Positions 22,602-32,604 of a stretch of DNA of 39,208 nt are shown in pieces (within the stretch, counting starts at the first letter, position 1; each line of letters begins with the position of its first letter). This stretch comes from Nanobdellota archaeon. GTDB taxonomy: Archaea; Nanobdellota; Nanobdellia; Pacearchaeales; GW2011-AR1. The notes under the pieces are model-generated. The model was not told where the DNA came from. It saw only the letters and a list, made by a program, of their open reading frames with translations, and did no database searches. The DNA is taken from assembly GCA_018816335.1 (NCBI GenBank), contig JAHIVP010000018.1:1-39208 (forward strand). Reading direction: 5' to 3'. The position numbers were made by a program, and so were the translations under genes.

Positions 22602-24011
22602 ATGGTTGGATACAAAAGAGTAGTATTAATGAATATGCCTTCAACAATAAGGGTTTATGGTAAGTCTGCTTTGAAAGGAATTATAGCTCCTCGTCCTTTT
22701 GTTTCTATGGCGGAATTAGGTGGAAGTGTACTTAATGCTGGAGCTGATTGTAAAATTTTAGAGTTGCAAGTTTCTAATAAACCATTTGAAGAAATTGAAA
22801 ATATGATTAAAACTTATAAGCCAGATTTAATAGGATTAACATTTACAACATTATTGTTTGAAGAAGCTAAAGAAGTTGCTAAATTTATTAAGGAGAAAGA
22901 TAAAAGTGTAACTGTGGTTGCTGGAGGAGTTCATTCTTCTATTTTTCCAGAAGAAGTTGCTAAATCTGAAAATATTGATATTACTGTTTATGGTGAAGGA
23001 GATATAACAATTCAAGATATTGTTAAGGGAAAACCTTTGAAAAGCATTAAAGGAATTGCTTATAAAAATTCTAAAGGGGATGTTGTGAAAAATCCTGCTC
23101 AACCTCAAGTTGAGAATTTGGATGAACTTCCGATGCCTGCTTGGCATTTGTTTGATCCTAAAATTTATATGAATCCAATGGCAATTGCTAGAAAGTCTCC
23201 TGTAGGAACTATTGGAACATCAAGAGGGTGTGTTTTTGGATGCACGTATTGTAATAAATCTGTTTTTGGAAGAAAGTTTAGAGGGAAGGGTGTTAAGAGA
23301 GTTGTTGATGAGTTTGAGATTTTGATTAAGAATGGTTTTAAGGAAATTCATGTTTGGGATGATATGTTTGCAACAGATTTGAAGAGGGCTAAGGCTATTT
23401 GTGATGAGATATATAATCGAGGATTAAAGTTTACGTGGCAGTTAGAGTGTGGGGTGAGAGTTAATGCTGTTGATGCTGAATTTTTTAAAAAGTGTGCTAA
23501 GGTTGGATGTTATAAGGTTGCATTTGGGTTTGAGTCTGGAGATGATGAGATATTAAAATCAATAAATAAAGGAACAACAATTGAGCATGCTAAAAGTGCT
23601 GTAAAGTGGGCTAAACAAGCTGGAATGGAAGTTTCTGGTTTTTTTATGTTGGGACTTCCTGAAGATACAGAAAAGACAATGAGAAAAACAATTGAATTTG
23701 CTAAGAGCTTGGATATTGATTATGCTAAAGCTACGATTTTGGTTCCTTTGCCTTCTACTCCTGTTTTTGATGAGTTTGAGAAAAAAGGTTTGCTGAAAAC
23801 TAAAGACTGGACAAGATATAATTTTCATACTGCTTCAAAAGTTTATGATCATCCTAAATTAAGTTGGGAAGTTTTAGAAAAATATTATGATACATTTCAT
23901 AAAGAATTTTATTTTCGTCCATCTTATATGGTTAAGAGATTGTTTTTGAGTATTAAGAATGGGCAGTTGATTGATAATGTTAAGACTGCTTTTAATACGT
24001 TTGTTAAGTAG
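22602..24011 (+). CDS. B12-binding-type radical SAM enzyme
   Basis: 469 residues. The cobalamin-binding-like domain (FVSMAELGGSVLNAGADCKILEL, VVAGGVHSSIFPEE, VYGEGD) precedes a radical SAM barrel with CVFGCTYC near residues 210-217 and GFESGDDE. The C-terminal 70 residues (DWTRYNFHTASKVYDHPKLS) are family-specific. The start is supported by GGTGAGGT just before ATG. Substrate unknown; a methyl transfer or C-C/C-H modification of a glycan or lipid is the natural guess from the neighbours. Confidence 0.87.
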   Translation: MVGYKRVVLMNMPSTIRVYGKSALKGIIAPRPFVSMAELGGSVLNAGADCKILELQVSNKPFEEIENMIKTYKPDLIGLTFTTLLFEEAKEVAKFIKEKDKSVTVVAGGVHSSIFPEEVAKSENIDITVYGEGDITIQDIVKGKPLKSIKGIAYKNSKGDVVKNPAQPQVENLDELPMPAWHLFDPKIYMNPMAIARKSPVGTIGTSRGCVFGCTYCNKSVFGRKFRGKGVKRVVDEFEILIKNGFKEIHVWDDMFATDLKRAKAICDEIYNRGLKFTWQLECGVRVNAVDAEFFKKCAKVGCYKVAFGFESGDDEILKSINKGTTIEHAKSAVKWAKQAGMEVSGFFMLGLPEDTEKTMRKTIEFAKSLDIDYAKATILVPLPSTPVFDEFEKKGLLKTKDWTRYNFHTASKVYDHPKLSWEVLEKYYDTFHKEFYFRPSYMVKRLFLSIKNGQLIDNVKTAFNTFVK

Positions 24012-24098
24012 ACTTTCACAAGTAAAAGTCTACAACCTGAACTTTTATTCCCTTTATCCCTATACTTAAGGCCCCTTAAAAGTAAAAAAGTTCAGGTT
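24008..24098. terminator. Stop-codon hairpin and large inverted repeat after the radical SAM gene
   Basis: GTAGACTTT/AAAGTCTAC (24008-24033) includes the TAG stop of the gene above. Directly after it AACCTGAACTTTT (24034-24046) pairs perfectly with AAAAGTTCAGGTT (24086-24098) around a pyrimidine-rich interior. This would form a cruciform or a strong RNA hairpin. It may end transcription or be another inserted element. Confidence 0.5.
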
Positions 24099-24152
24099 AA
24101 AAAGTAACTCAACCACATAAATCCTTAAATATTGATAAAATATTTGGAGTTT

Positions 24153-25493
24153 ATGAAGAAAAAAGTTGTAATACTTGGAGCTGGTATAACTGGATTGGTT
24201 TCTGCATATTACTTGAGTGAGGATTATGATGTTGTTGTGATTGAAAAGGGTAAAAGTGTAGGAGGTAGTGCTGCTGGTTTTAAGTATAAAGATTTTATTA
24301 TGGATTATGGTCCACATAAGATTTATTCTGAATTACCTGGAATTATGGATGAAATTGAGAAAGTTGTTGAGTTGAATAAAATAAAGAAAAAAAATAGTAT
24401 TTATTTAGAAGGGAATTATTTTGAGTTTCCATTAAAGATTCAGCAGATTATGAAAAAGATGCCATCTAAAGCATTTAAGGCAGGATGGGATATGTTTGCA
24501 AAGTCAATTAGTAAAAAACCAGATGATTCTTATGAAAATTATTTGATAAATAGGTTTGGAAAAACAATGTATAATTTATCATTTAGAGATTATGCTGAAA
24601 AAGTTTGGGGAAGTAATCCTAAGGAGCTTGATAAAGAGTTGGCAAAGAGAAGAGTTGCTATAACTGGAATGTTGGATTTAATTAAAGGGATTTTATTTAA
24701 AGATACAAAAAACATTAGTGCTGATTATTTTTACTATCCTCCTAAAGGAATTAAGCAATTAATTGATAATATCGTCGATAAAATAAAGAAAAATGGAGGA
24801 AGGATATTAACAAATGAAAATATTTCTGAGATAAAAATTGAGAATAATATGGTTAAAGATATAAAAATAAAAAATGGAATTATAAAAATGGATTATATGA
24901 TTTCTACTATTCCTCTTGATGAGTTTGTTAAATATATCAATGCTGATGAAGAAGTTTTAGATGCTGCTTCAAAACTTAGATATCAAAAACTAAATATTTT
25001 GTATTTTATTTTAAATAAACCAAGAGCAATGGAAGATAGTTGGAGATTTTATCCTGAAAAGAAGTTGATATTTCAGAGAGTGAGTGAAATGAAAAGTTTT
25101 TCACAAGATGTTGGGCCTGAAGATAAAACTGTTTTAATGGTAGAGACAATTAAAGATGTTAATAAAGAGTTAGTTAAAAAAATAATTGAACAGCTTGAAG
25201 AGGTTGGTTTGATTAAGGAAAATGAAATTGAAGAGTATTTTTTAAAGAGTTATGATAAGTCTTATCCTGTTTATACTAAAGGATTTAAAGAACATTTAAG
25301 TAAGATTTTAGAATATATTGAGAAATATGAGAATTTTTATTCTACAGGAAGGCCTGGTTTGTTTAATTATAATAATATGGATCAGTGTTGGGATATGGCT
25401 ATGAAAACTGCTGAACATATTAAAGAAGATAAGTCTAGAGAAGATTGGCAGGAAACTAAAACTTATTTTGATAAGTATAGGATAGTTGATTAG
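24153..25493 (+). CDS. FAD-dependent oxidoreductase, protoporphyrinogen oxidase/amine oxidase-like
   Basis: 446 residues from ATG 24153; the ORF track uses a TTG 21 nt earlier. The N-terminus KKVVILGAGITGLVSAYYL...VVVIEKGKSVGGSAAGF is a classic dinucleotide-binding fold with the GG motif of the amine oxidase/UDP-galactopyranose mutase group. The middle (YFYYPPKGIKQLIDNIVDKIKKNGG) is shared with protoporphyrinogen-oxidase-like proteins, and GRPGLFNYNNMDQCWDMA near the end is the FAD C-terminal motif. Homologues often sit in polysaccharide clusters; a redox step on a sugar nucleotide or lipid-linked sugar is plausible. Substrate not known. Confidence 0.8.
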   Translation: MKKKVVILGAGITGLVSAYYLSEDYDVVVIEKGKSVGGSAAGFKYKDFIMDYGPHKIYSELPGIMDEIEKVVELNKIKKKNSIYLEGNYFEFPLKIQQIMKKMPSKAFKAGWDMFAKSISKKPDDSYENYLINRFGKTMYNLSFRDYAEKVWGSNPKELDKELAKRRVAITGMLDLIKGILFKDTKNISADYFYYPPKGIKQLIDNIVDKIKKNGGRILTNENISEIKIENNMVKDIKIKNGIIKMDYMISTIPLDEFVKYINADEEVLDAASKLRYQKLNILYFILNKPRAMEDSWRFYPEKKLIFQRVSEMKSFSQDVGPEDKTVLMVETIKDVNKELVKKIIEQLEEVGLIKENEIEEYFLKSYDKSYPVYTKGFKEHLSKILEYIEKYENFYSTGRPGLFNYNNMDQCWDMAMKTAEHIKEDKSREDWQETKTYFDKYRIVD

Positions 25494-25533
25494 CATTTCA
25501 TATATTTTATAAACAATATTTCTATAGATATTT

Positions 25534-27057
25534 ATGGAAGATAATAAGAAACTTGCAAAGTCGCTTGTTAGAAGTTCAGTTTATGATTTTCTGAATATAA
25601 CAGTTAACAGAGTTGCTTCTTTAATTTTAGTTATTATTCTTGCTAGAATGTTGCTTCCTGAAGGTTTTGGGATATATAGTTTAGCTATGTCAATTGCTAT
25701 GATTTTTGTTTCTATTTTTGATTTGGGTATGACACAAAGTGTTTCAAGATATGTTGCTTATGAAATTGGAAAGAAAAATAAAAAAGGCGCAACTGCTTAT
25801 TTTAATTATTTATTGAAGAGGAAAATCTTTTTGGTTTTATTAACAGGGCTTGCGTTAGCAGCTTTGTCTTATCCTTTAGCATTTTTAGTTTTTAAGCAGC
25901 CAGCTCTTTTTGGAGCTTTACTTGCTGCATCTGCTTATGTTATCTTTTATTCAATAAATCCTTTTTTTAGTGAGATGTTTTATGTTTTTAAGAATGTAAA
26001 AATTCTTGCAATTAAGGAGTTTGTTTTGCAATCATTGAAGTTAATTTTTGTTTTGATTATTTTCTTTGTTATAAATTCAGTTAATAAAACTCCTTTAATT
26101 TTTCTTTTTTATGGATTAGCTAATTTGATTGTTTTTATTCCATTGGTTTATTTAACAAAGAAAAATCAAAAGTTCTTGTTTGAAAAAGGAAAAGTAGATT
26201 TTGATAAGATTAAATTGTGGAAGTATATGGGATATCTTGCTATTGGAGGATTTTCATTTATTATTTTTGGATATATAGATGTTGTAATGATAGGTATTTT
26301 AATTCCAGATGTTGCATATGTTGGATTTTATAGAGCTTCTTTAGGTCTTATATACAGTATCGCTGCTTTGTTAAGTTTTACTCATGTTTTATTTCCAACA
26401 TTTGCTCAAACAAAAAAAGAACAATTGAAAAAAGTTTTTAATAAAGCTTTTAAGTATTCCCTAATAATTTCTGTTCCTATTGCTTTAGGTTTGATCTTAT
26501 TTAGTAATTATGTAATTAAAGTTATTTTTGGTAATGCTTACTTAGAATCCTCATATGTTTTGGCTGCACTATCTATTATAATTGTATTTAGTGTTAATTC
26601 AGCTATTTTATCTACATTGTTCTCAGCAAAAGAAAAACCTGCTTTTTTTGTTAGGATATTGATTCTGACTTCGATAATTAATATTATTTTGAATTATGTT
26701 TTTATTTCTATTTTGATTAATATATCCTATTTATCTGCGATTGTAGGTGCTGCAATTGCAACTGTTATAAGCAGAGGAATTTATTTTTCTGCTTTATGGA
26801 TAAAATCTAAAAAAGTTTTTGGATTGAGTATTCCAAAATCAGAAATTATAAAACCTATATTCGCAGGTATAATCATGTTTGGGGTATTGTTTTTGATTAA
26901 TTTTTATTTTGTTAGTGATATGAATTTGATTATAGGAATTGTAGAAGTTATATTTGGAGCTTTGATTTATTTTGTTACCTTGATTTTAATTAAAGGTGTT
27001 TCTAAATGGGATTTGGAATTGTTGAAGAATTCTGTGAGAGGAATGATTAAAAATTAA
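25534..27057 (+). CDS. Wzx-like polysaccharide flippase (MOP superfamily)
   Basis: 507 residues with about 14 TM helices. The start (SLVRSSVYDFLNITVNRVASLILVIILARMLLPEGFGIYSLA) is the standard N-terminus of RfbX/Wzx O-antigen flippases. It would move lipid-linked oligosaccharides across the membrane. It follows the FAD enzyme by 40 nt and completes the glycan block with the GT2 and GT-C enzymes. Confidence 0.88.
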   Translation: MEDNKKLAKSLVRSSVYDFLNITVNRVASLILVIILARMLLPEGFGIYSLAMSIAMIFVSIFDLGMTQSVSRYVAYEIGKKNKKGATAYFNYLLKRKIFLVLLTGLALAALSYPLAFLVFKQPALFGALLAASAYVIFYSINPFFSEMFYVFKNVKILAIKEFVLQSLKLIFVLIIFFVINSVNKTPLIFLFYGLANLIVFIPLVYLTKKNQKFLFEKGKVDFDKIKLWKYMGYLAIGGFSFIIFGYIDVVMIGILIPDVAYVGFYRASLGLIYSIAALLSFTHVLFPTFAQTKKEQLKKVFNKAFKYSLIISVPIALGLILFSNYVIKVIFGNAYLESSYVLAALSIIIVFSVNSAILSTLFSAKEKPAFFVRILILTSIINIILNYVFISILINISYLSAIVGAAIATVISRGIYFSALWIKSKKVFGLSIPKSEIIKPIFAGIIMFGVLFLINFYFVSDMNLIIGIVEVIFGALIYFVTLILIKGVSKWDLELLKNSVRGMIKN

Positions 27058-27132
27058 TCTTTGAGTTTCCAATTTAATTATGAGTGTTTATGAAATTTCA
27101 TATAAAGCTCATGACAAAGGAGGGTTATTTAA

Positions 27133-28008
27133 TTAGAAAACACTAACTAATATTAGTCCTATTAATATTATAATCGATGAAATTATTCTTATTGTACCAT
27201 ATTTTTCTTTTAATAAATAGATTCCAAGTATAACTGTAAATAATATACTCACTTGTCTAAATGCAAAAACATAGCTTAATGTACTGATAGATAATGCAAT
27301 AATTACTAAATTGAAAGAAAAGAAATTTAATAGAGCTATGGCAATTATTTGAGTTTTGAATTTTTTAAATTGGGAGAGAAGGTTGTTTTTTTTAATTGAT
27401 AAAAAAGGAGTATAAAATATCACAAAAAAGAAATATGTTAAATATACTAACATAAAAAAATTAATTTTTGTAGATCCTAGCTTAAAACTTAATCCGTATA
27501 GTGCACTCATTATTGCTGCTAGGACAGCTAAGAAAGAGGCTTGATGTTTAAGAGATACTAGAGGTTTAAATAAATTATTTATAGTGAATTTTTTGGAATT
27601 GATAGCGTATGCTCCTAAAACAATTAAAAAAATTCCTGATATTTGTAAAGGACTAATATCCTCATTTAATAAAAATATTCCAATTATTAGAGTAAATATA
27701 GGGGTTATTTTTGTTAATGGAAATACAAGAGATAAATCTCCGTGCTGATAGGATTTGCTTAAAAATATAACATAAAAAGACATGAAGAATCCAGAAAGAG
27801 CTGCAAAGAAGAGTCCAGATAAATTTATTTTGAAAAAAAGAAAAAAAGAAAAAAAAGGAATAAGGAATAAAATTAAATTAATTATTGAAGAGCTCCAATA
27901 TAATGTAACAGAATCTCCTCCCTGATTAATCACTTTTTTTAGAATATAATTCCATGAAGTAGCAAGAACTGCTGAGATTAATATTAAAATTACAACAATT
28001 ATTGTCAT
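27133..28008 (-). CDS. EamA/DMT-family transporter
   Basis: 291 residues, ten TM helices in two repeats of five, as in EamA drug/metabolite transporters (SWNYILKKVI... in the first half, a second repeat from SFLAVLAAIMSALYGLSFKLG). The first repeat has LVFPLTKITPIFTLIIGIFLLNE and the second FAFRQVSILFTVILGIYLLKE, matching the family. It diverges from the phosphonate operon with 155 nt between starts; it might move a precursor or product, but this is only proximity. Confidence 0.85.
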   Translation of the reverse strand: MTIIVVILILISAVLATSWNYILKKVINQGGDSVTLYWSSSIINLILFLIPFFSFFLFFKINLSGLFFAALSGFFMSFYVIFLSKSYQHGDLSLVFPLTKITPIFTLIIGIFLLNEDISPLQISGIFLIVLGAYAINSKKFTINNLFKPLVSLKHQASFLAVLAAIMSALYGLSFKLGSTKINFFMLVYLTYFFFVIFYTPFLSIKKNNLLSQFKKFKTQIIAIALLNFFSFNLVIIALSISTLSYVFAFRQVSILFTVILGIYLLKEKYGTIRIISSIIILIGLILVSVF

Positions 28009-28131
28009 TTTTTTGGATAGTTAGTGAGGTATTTAAATATAAGTAGGATAAAAAGTTGTTATCTAAAATATCTTACACATAATTAATATAAATTTCATAT
28101 TATTGTTAAATACTATATTTTGGTATAATAA

Positions 28132-28159
28132 TCTTTAAATACTACTAGTATTACTAGTA
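28132..28159 (+). promoter_or_regulatory. Promoter and palindromic operator of the phosphonate operon
   Basis: A TATA box, TTTAAATA (28134-28141), is followed by TACTAGTA-T-TACTAGTA (28143-28159), two copies of a self-complementary octamer around one base, ending four bases before ATG 28164. With a leaderless start at the ATG, the palindrome sits between TATA box and transcription start, where a bound protein would block initiation. The first gene of the operon has an AbrB-like DNA-binding domain, so autorepression is a natural hypothesis. Confidence 0.6.
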
Positions 28160-28163
28160 CAGT

Positions 28164-28718
28164 ATGAAAAAGATGGTATGGCTTAACAAATCGAATGGCC
28201 AGTTATGTGTTACAATTCCTAAAAATTCTGGAATAAAAGGTGGAGAAATTGTTAATATAGAAAAAGAAAAGATTAAAAGAATAGTTTATTCTCCAATGAC
28301 AGCTGACTTATTCCATTATGGGTATCTTAGAGCACTAGAGAATGCTAATTCATTAGGAGACTTTCATATTTGTGGTGTATTAACTGATGAAGCAATAAAA
28401 TCTTATAAAGAAGAACCTATAGCAGATTTTAAAGAAAGATTTGCAATAATCTCAGCATTAAGGTGTGTTGATATGGTGGTTACTCAACACCAAATTGATC
28501 CTTCTGAAAATTTAAAAGAAATTTATAAACAATTCAAAAATTCAAAAATAATTCTTATATCTTCTCCAAAATGGAAAAAAGTTCCTGGACAAGAATATAT
28601 TAAAAAAATTAAAGGAGAGGTTGTGCAGTTTCCTTTTTATAACAAATTATCAAAAGAAAACATTGTTAAAAAAATTCTAAAAATTAATGAAAAGGAGGGA
28701 GTAAAAAATTATGGATAA
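28164..28718 (+). CDS. AbrB-domain fused to a degenerate cytidylyltransferase-like domain
   Basis: 184 residues. Residues 1-32 (MVWLNKSNGQLCVTIPKNSGIKGGEIVNI) look like a SpoVT/AbrB swapped-hairpin DNA-binding domain. From residue ~38 a nucleotidyltransferase fold follows, IVYSPMTADLFHYGYLRAL, related to the cytidylyltransferase domain of the 30077 protein ([13 protein letters not shown]). The catalytic HxGH motif reads HYGY, losing the second His, and the C-terminal ISxTxL-type motif is absent (KLSKENIVKKIL). It may therefore sense a CMP-phosphonate or CTP rather than catalyse transfer. It heads the operon and overlaps the next gene by eight bases. Confidence 0.72.
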   Translation: MKKMVWLNKSNGQLCVTIPKNSGIKGGEIVNIEKEKIKRIVYSPMTADLFHYGYLRALENANSLGDFHICGVLTDEAIKSYKEEPIADFKERFAIISALRCVDMVVTQHQIDPSENLKEIYKQFKNSKIILISSPKWKKVPGQEYIKKIKGEVVQFPFYNKLSKENIVKKILKINEKEGVKNYG

Positions 28719-30117
28719 AAAAATAAAAAAAATAATGTTGATGACTCCAAGATATACTTTATTTAAAAAAGATGTTAGGAGATGTGTGACTCCTCTAGGT
28801 TTGGCTTATTTAGGGGCATTTTTAGAAAGAAATGATTATGAAGTGAAAATCGTAGATATTGCTAATGAAGGACATGATAATATTAATGAACATGGAGATT
28901 TAGTTACTTATGGGCTATCTGATGAAGAAGTTAAAAAAATAATTAAAGAATTTAATCCTGATATTGTAGGAGTTTCTTGTATCTTTTCAACACAAGCAAA
29001 GAATGTAGAACATACATTAAATCTTGTTAAAGAGGTAGATAAAAATATTATAACTGTGGTAGGGGGTTCTCATCCAACATATGCTCCAGATAAGATGTTA
29101 GATTTACATAGTCTTGATTATATAATTATGGGAGAAGGAGAGTTACCTACATTACAATTATTAAATACTTTAAATAATGATGGAGATATTTCAGAAATTG
29201 GAGGATTGGCATTTCAAAAAGGAGAAGAAAAAATTATTAATTCAAATTCACAATTTGTTAAAGATTTAGATACTTTACCTTTTCCTGCAATGCATTTATT
29301 GAATATGGAACAATATTTTAAAATAAACTTGCCTCAAAATCCTTATCCAAAAGGTAAAAGAGTAGCTCAAATAATGACTTCAAGAGGATGTCCTGCTAAA
29401 TGTATATTTTGTACAACAACAAATTTTTGGGGTAATCGTTTCAGAGGAAGAAGTGCAGAAAGTGTTGTTGAGGAAGTGCAAAAATTAAAAGAAAAATATG
29501 GTATCGATGAGATTCAATTTACAGATGATAATTTTACATTACAAAAAGACAGAGCGATGCAGATACTTGATGGAATAAAAGATTTGAATTTAAAATGGTG
29601 TTCTCCTCAGGGAGTTGCTGCTTGGGCACTTGATGATGAGTTACTTGAAAAAATGAAAGAGTCTGGATGTTATCAATTGACTTTTGGTCTTGAAAGTGGT
29701 AATCAACATGTTTTAAATAATATTGTCAAAAAACCATTGAATCTTCAGAAGGTTAAACCATTAGTGAAAAAAGCTCAAGAACTTGGAATAAAAGTTCATG
29801 CTTTTTGTGTTTGTGGATTGCCTGGAGAGACGATTGAACAAATGAAAGAAACTTATGATTTTTGTGAAGATTGTGGATTTAATAGTGCTTCTTTTTTTGT
29901 TGCTAATCCACTAATAGGGTCAGAATTATTACAAATATGTGGGGAAAATGGATATTTTAAAGAAGAGATAGATTATGCAACAACGAGTTTTAAAGTAGGA
30001 AATATTACAACCCCTGAATTTAAGGCTGAGCAGGTTCAAGAACTTGTAGCACAATTTAATAGAGAATATAATCAAAATGACATCAGAAGAAAAAATTTTG
30101 AATCAGATAAATATTGA
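28711..30117 (+). CDS. B12-binding-type radical SAM enzyme in the phosphonate operon
   Basis: 468 residues. The cobalamin-binding-like domain ([43 protein letters not shown]) precedes a radical SAM barrel with CPAKCIFC near residues 227-234 and FGLESGNQH. It is overlapped by the gene before (8 nt) and the gene after (41 nt), so it is locked into the operon. In fosfomycin synthesis the B12 radical SAM enzyme Fom3 methylates CMP-activated 2-hydroxyethylphosphonate; this protein could play a similar part. That is inference from context, since many B12-type radical SAM enzymes look alike at this level. Confidence 0.85.
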   Translation: MDKKIKKIMLMTPRYTLFKKDVRRCVTPLGLAYLGAFLERNDYEVKIVDIANEGHDNINEHGDLVTYGLSDEEVKKIIKEFNPDIVGVSCIFSTQAKNVEHTLNLVKEVDKNIITVVGGSHPTYAPDKMLDLHSLDYIIMGEGELPTLQLLNTLNNDGDISEIGGLAFQKGEEKIINSNSQFVKDLDTLPFPAMHLLNMEQYFKINLPQNPYPKGKRVAQIMTSRGCPAKCIFCTTTNFWGNRFRGRSAESVVEEVQKLKEKYGIDEIQFTDDNFTLQKDRAMQILDGIKDLNLKWCSPQGVAAWALDDELLEKMKESGCYQLTFGLESGNQHVLNNIVKKPLNLQKVKPLVKKAQELGIKVHAFCVCGLPGETIEQMKETYDFCEDCGFNSASFFVANPLIGSELLQICGENGYFKEEIDYATTSFKVGNITTPEFKAEQVQELVAQFNREYNQNDIRRKNFESDKY

Positions 30118-31438
30118 CGAAGAAAAACCTGGAATATCAAAACCCAAACAAGTTTATATGGGATTATGTGCAGATTTGATTCATCCAGGTCATTTGAATA
30201 TTTTGAATGAAGCAAAAAAACATGGAGAAGTAACAATAGGCCTTTTAACAGATAAAGCCATGGCAAGTTATAAAAGACTTCCTTATTTAACATATGAACA
30301 AAGAAAAATAGTAGTAGAAAATCTTAAGGAGGTAAAACAAATAGTTCCGCAAGATACAGTAGATTATGTTCCAAATTTAAAAAAATACAAACCAGACTAT
30401 GTGATTCATGGTGATGATTGGAAAACCGGTTTTCAAAGAGCTGTGAGAGCTCGAGTAATTGAAACTCTTAAAGAATGGGGAGGATCTCTTATAGAGATCC
30501 CATATACAAAAGATATATCTTCAACAAAATTAAATCAAGAAGTTAGAAAACTAGGGATTACCCCTGAAATGAGGATGGGAAAATTAAGAAGACTTTTACA
30601 AGCAAAACCCATAAGTAGATTTTTAGAAGCACATAATGGTTTAACTGGTTTAATTGTAGAAACTACTAGAATAATAAAAGATGAAATTCCAGAAGAATTT
30701 GATGGTATTTGGATAAGTAGTTTAACAGACTCTGTTGCAAAAGGAAAACCAGATATGGAATTTGTTGATTTAACTTCAAGACTTAGCACAATACATCAAA
30801 TATTAGAGATAACAACTAAACCAATAATAGTTGATGGAGATACTGGAGGGTTGCTTGAACATTTTCCTTATACTGTAAAAACTCTTGAGAGGTTGGGGGT
30901 TTCTGCAATTATAATTGAAGATAAAATTGGATTGAAAAAAAATTCTTTGTTTGGAACAGATGTACCACAAACACAAGATTCAATAGAAAATTTCTCAAAG
31001 AAAATTTTTATAGGCAAGAATTCTCAAGTTACAGATAATTTTATGATTATAGCGAGAATTGAAAGTTTGATATTGAAAAAAGGTTTAGATGATGCACTAA
31101 AAAGAGCAAAGGCCTATATTGAAGCTGGTGCTGATGCAATAATGATTCATAGTAAAGAGAAAGAACCAAATGAAGTTTTAGAATTTTGTGAAGAATATTC
31201 TAAGTTTGAAAATAAAGTTCCTTTAGTTGCAGTCCCAAGTACTTATAGCCATATTACAGGAGGCCAATTAGAAAAAGCAGGGGTTAATATGGTTATATAT
31301 GCAAATCATTTACTGAGGAGTTCTTATTTAGCTATGAAAAGAACTGCAGAGTTAATCTTAGCTTGTAATAGAGGTCTTGAGGCAGAGGGGAATTGTATGA
31401 ATATTAAAGATATTTTAAATTTGATTCCAGAAGAATAA
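30077..31438 (+). CDS. pepM: Bifunctional cytidylyltransferase / phosphoenolpyruvate phosphomutase (Fom1-like)
   Basis: 453 residues, two enzymes in one. Residues ~27-165 are a cytidylyltransferase ([15 protein letters not shown] with intact HxGH at 36-39, and [10 protein letters not shown] near 155). Residues ~185-453 are PEP mutase: DGIWISS, VDGDTGG and the diagnostic [10 protein letters not shown] near 281-290. PEP mutase turns PEP into phosphonopyruvate, the entry to nearly all biological phosphonates. The same fusion is known in Streptomyces Fom1, where the first domain makes CMP-hydroxyethylphosphonate. Isocitrate lyase-family relatives lack EDKxxxxxNS, so the mutase call is firm. The start overlaps the preceding gene by 41 nt. 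Confidence 0.92.
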   Translation: MTSEEKILNQINIDEEKPGISKPKQVYMGLCADLIHPGHLNILNEAKKHGEVTIGLLTDKAMASYKRLPYLTYEQRKIVVENLKEVKQIVPQDTVDYVPNLKKYKPDYVIHGDDWKTGFQRAVRARVIETLKEWGGSLIEIPYTKDISSTKLNQEVRKLGITPEMRMGKLRRLLQAKPISRFLEAHNGLTGLIVETTRIIKDEIPEEFDGIWISSLTDSVAKGKPDMEFVDLTSRLSTIHQILEITTKPIIVDGDTGGLLEHFPYTVKTLERLGVSAIIIEDKIGLKKNSLFGTDVPQTQDSIENFSKKIFIGKNSQVTDNFMIIARIESLILKKGLDDALKRAKAYIEAGADAIMIHSKEKEPNEVLEFCEEYSKFENKVPLVAVPSTYSHITGGQLEKAGVNMVIYANHLLRSSYLAMKRTAELILACNRGLEAEGNCMNIKDILNLIPEE

Positions 31439-31470
31439 TAAATTCTAAACAATTATTAATATTAAACAAA

Positions 31471-32598
31471 ATGTTAAAATGTGAAGATTTGAAAAAGATA
31501 TTTGATGAGAATGATTTAACTTTTTTTAGTGGAGTTCCTGATTCTACATTTAAAGGGTGGATGAATTATTTGGCTGAAGGGAATGGGATGAAGAATATAA
31601 TTGCTTGTAATGAATGTGAAGCTGTTGCAAATTGCTCAGGATATCATCTTGCTACTGGAAAAGTAGGAGTTGTTTATATGCAAAATTCTGGATTGGGGAA
31701 AACAGTGAATCCTATAACCTCTTTAGTTGATAAGGAAATTTATTCTATACCTATGGTGTTGATGATAGGATGGAGAGGTAATCCTAATGATGAAAAAGAA
31801 GATGAACCTCAACATAAAATGATGGGGAAAATAATGTTTCCTTTATTAAATATTTTAGACATTCCTTATAAGATTATTCCTGAAGATAAAGTTGAGGCTG
31901 CAATTGTTATTGAAAAGATGAAGAAGATTGCTGAAGAAACAAAACATCCTGTTGCTATTATAATACAGAAAGGAATTATTGATAATTATAATTGGGGGGA
32001 AAATAAAGAGGAAAAATATGAGATGTTGAGAGAAGATGCTATTAAAACTATTATTGATAATTTAGATGGTGATGAAGTTATTGTTTCTACAACAGGTCAT
32101 GCTTCAAGAGAGTTATTTGAATATCGGGTTGCAAAAGAAGAGAAGCATAGAGATTTTTATACTGTTGGAAGTATGGGATGTTCTGCTTCGATAGGAAATA
32201 TAATTGCATTGGAAAAACCGGATAAGAAAATTTTTGTTTTTGATGGTGATGGAGCAGTTTTGATGCAAAAGGGAGCTTTAGCTAGTATTGGGAATTATGG
32301 GGCTAATAATTTTTATCATATTATATTTGATAATCATTCTTATGATTCAACTGGTGGACAACCAAGTGTTTCAGAGAGTATAAATTTTGAAAAAATAGCT
32401 GAAGGTTGTGGATATAATTTTATTAAAAAAGCAAAAACTAAATTAGAATTATTAGATAGTATTAAAGAGCTAAAAGAAAAACAAGGGCCTTGTATGTTAA
32501 TTGTGAATATTAATAAAGGTTCAAGAAAAAATTTAGGAAGACCTACTACAACTCCTATTGAGAATAAAGAAGCGTTTATGGAATTCTTAAATAAATAA
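31471..32598 (+). CDS. Phosphonopyruvate decarboxylase
   Basis: 375 residues, normal length. A TPP-dependent enzyme that decarboxylates phosphonopyruvate to phosphonoacetaldehyde and so pulls the unfavourable mutase reaction forward. It starts FFSGVPDSTFKGWMNYL, has the catalytic Glu in CNECEAVANCSGYHLATG near residue 51, and the TPP motif FDGDGAVLMQKGALASIGNYGANNFYHIIFDN near 264-295, with STGGQPS typical of the family (Fom2/AepY). It follows pepM by 32 nt. Sulfopyruvate decarboxylase is the nearest alternative, made unlikely by the neighbouring mutase. Confidence 0.93.
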   Translation: MLKCEDLKKIFDENDLTFFSGVPDSTFKGWMNYLAEGNGMKNIIACNECEAVANCSGYHLATGKVGVVYMQNSGLGKTVNPITSLVDKEIYSIPMVLMIGWRGNPNDEKEDEPQHKMMGKIMFPLLNILDIPYKIIPEDKVEAAIVIEKMKKIAEETKHPVAIIIQKGIIDNYNWGENKEEKYEMLREDAIKTIIDNLDGDEVIVSTTGHASRELFEYRVAKEEKHRDFYTVGSMGCSASIGNIIALEKPDKKIFVFDGDGAVLMQKGALASIGNYGANNFYHIIFDNHSYDSTGGQPSVSESINFEKIAEGCGYNFIKKAKTKLELLDSIKELKEKQGPCMLIVNINKGSRKNLGRPTTTPIENKEAFMEFLNK

Positions 32599-32604
32599 TT
32601 TAAA

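Noticed and set aside
30077-31438. Isocitrate lyase-type enzyme instead of PEP mutase
   Set aside because: The [10 protein letters not shown] motif and the adjacent phosphonopyruvate decarboxylase point to the mutase.
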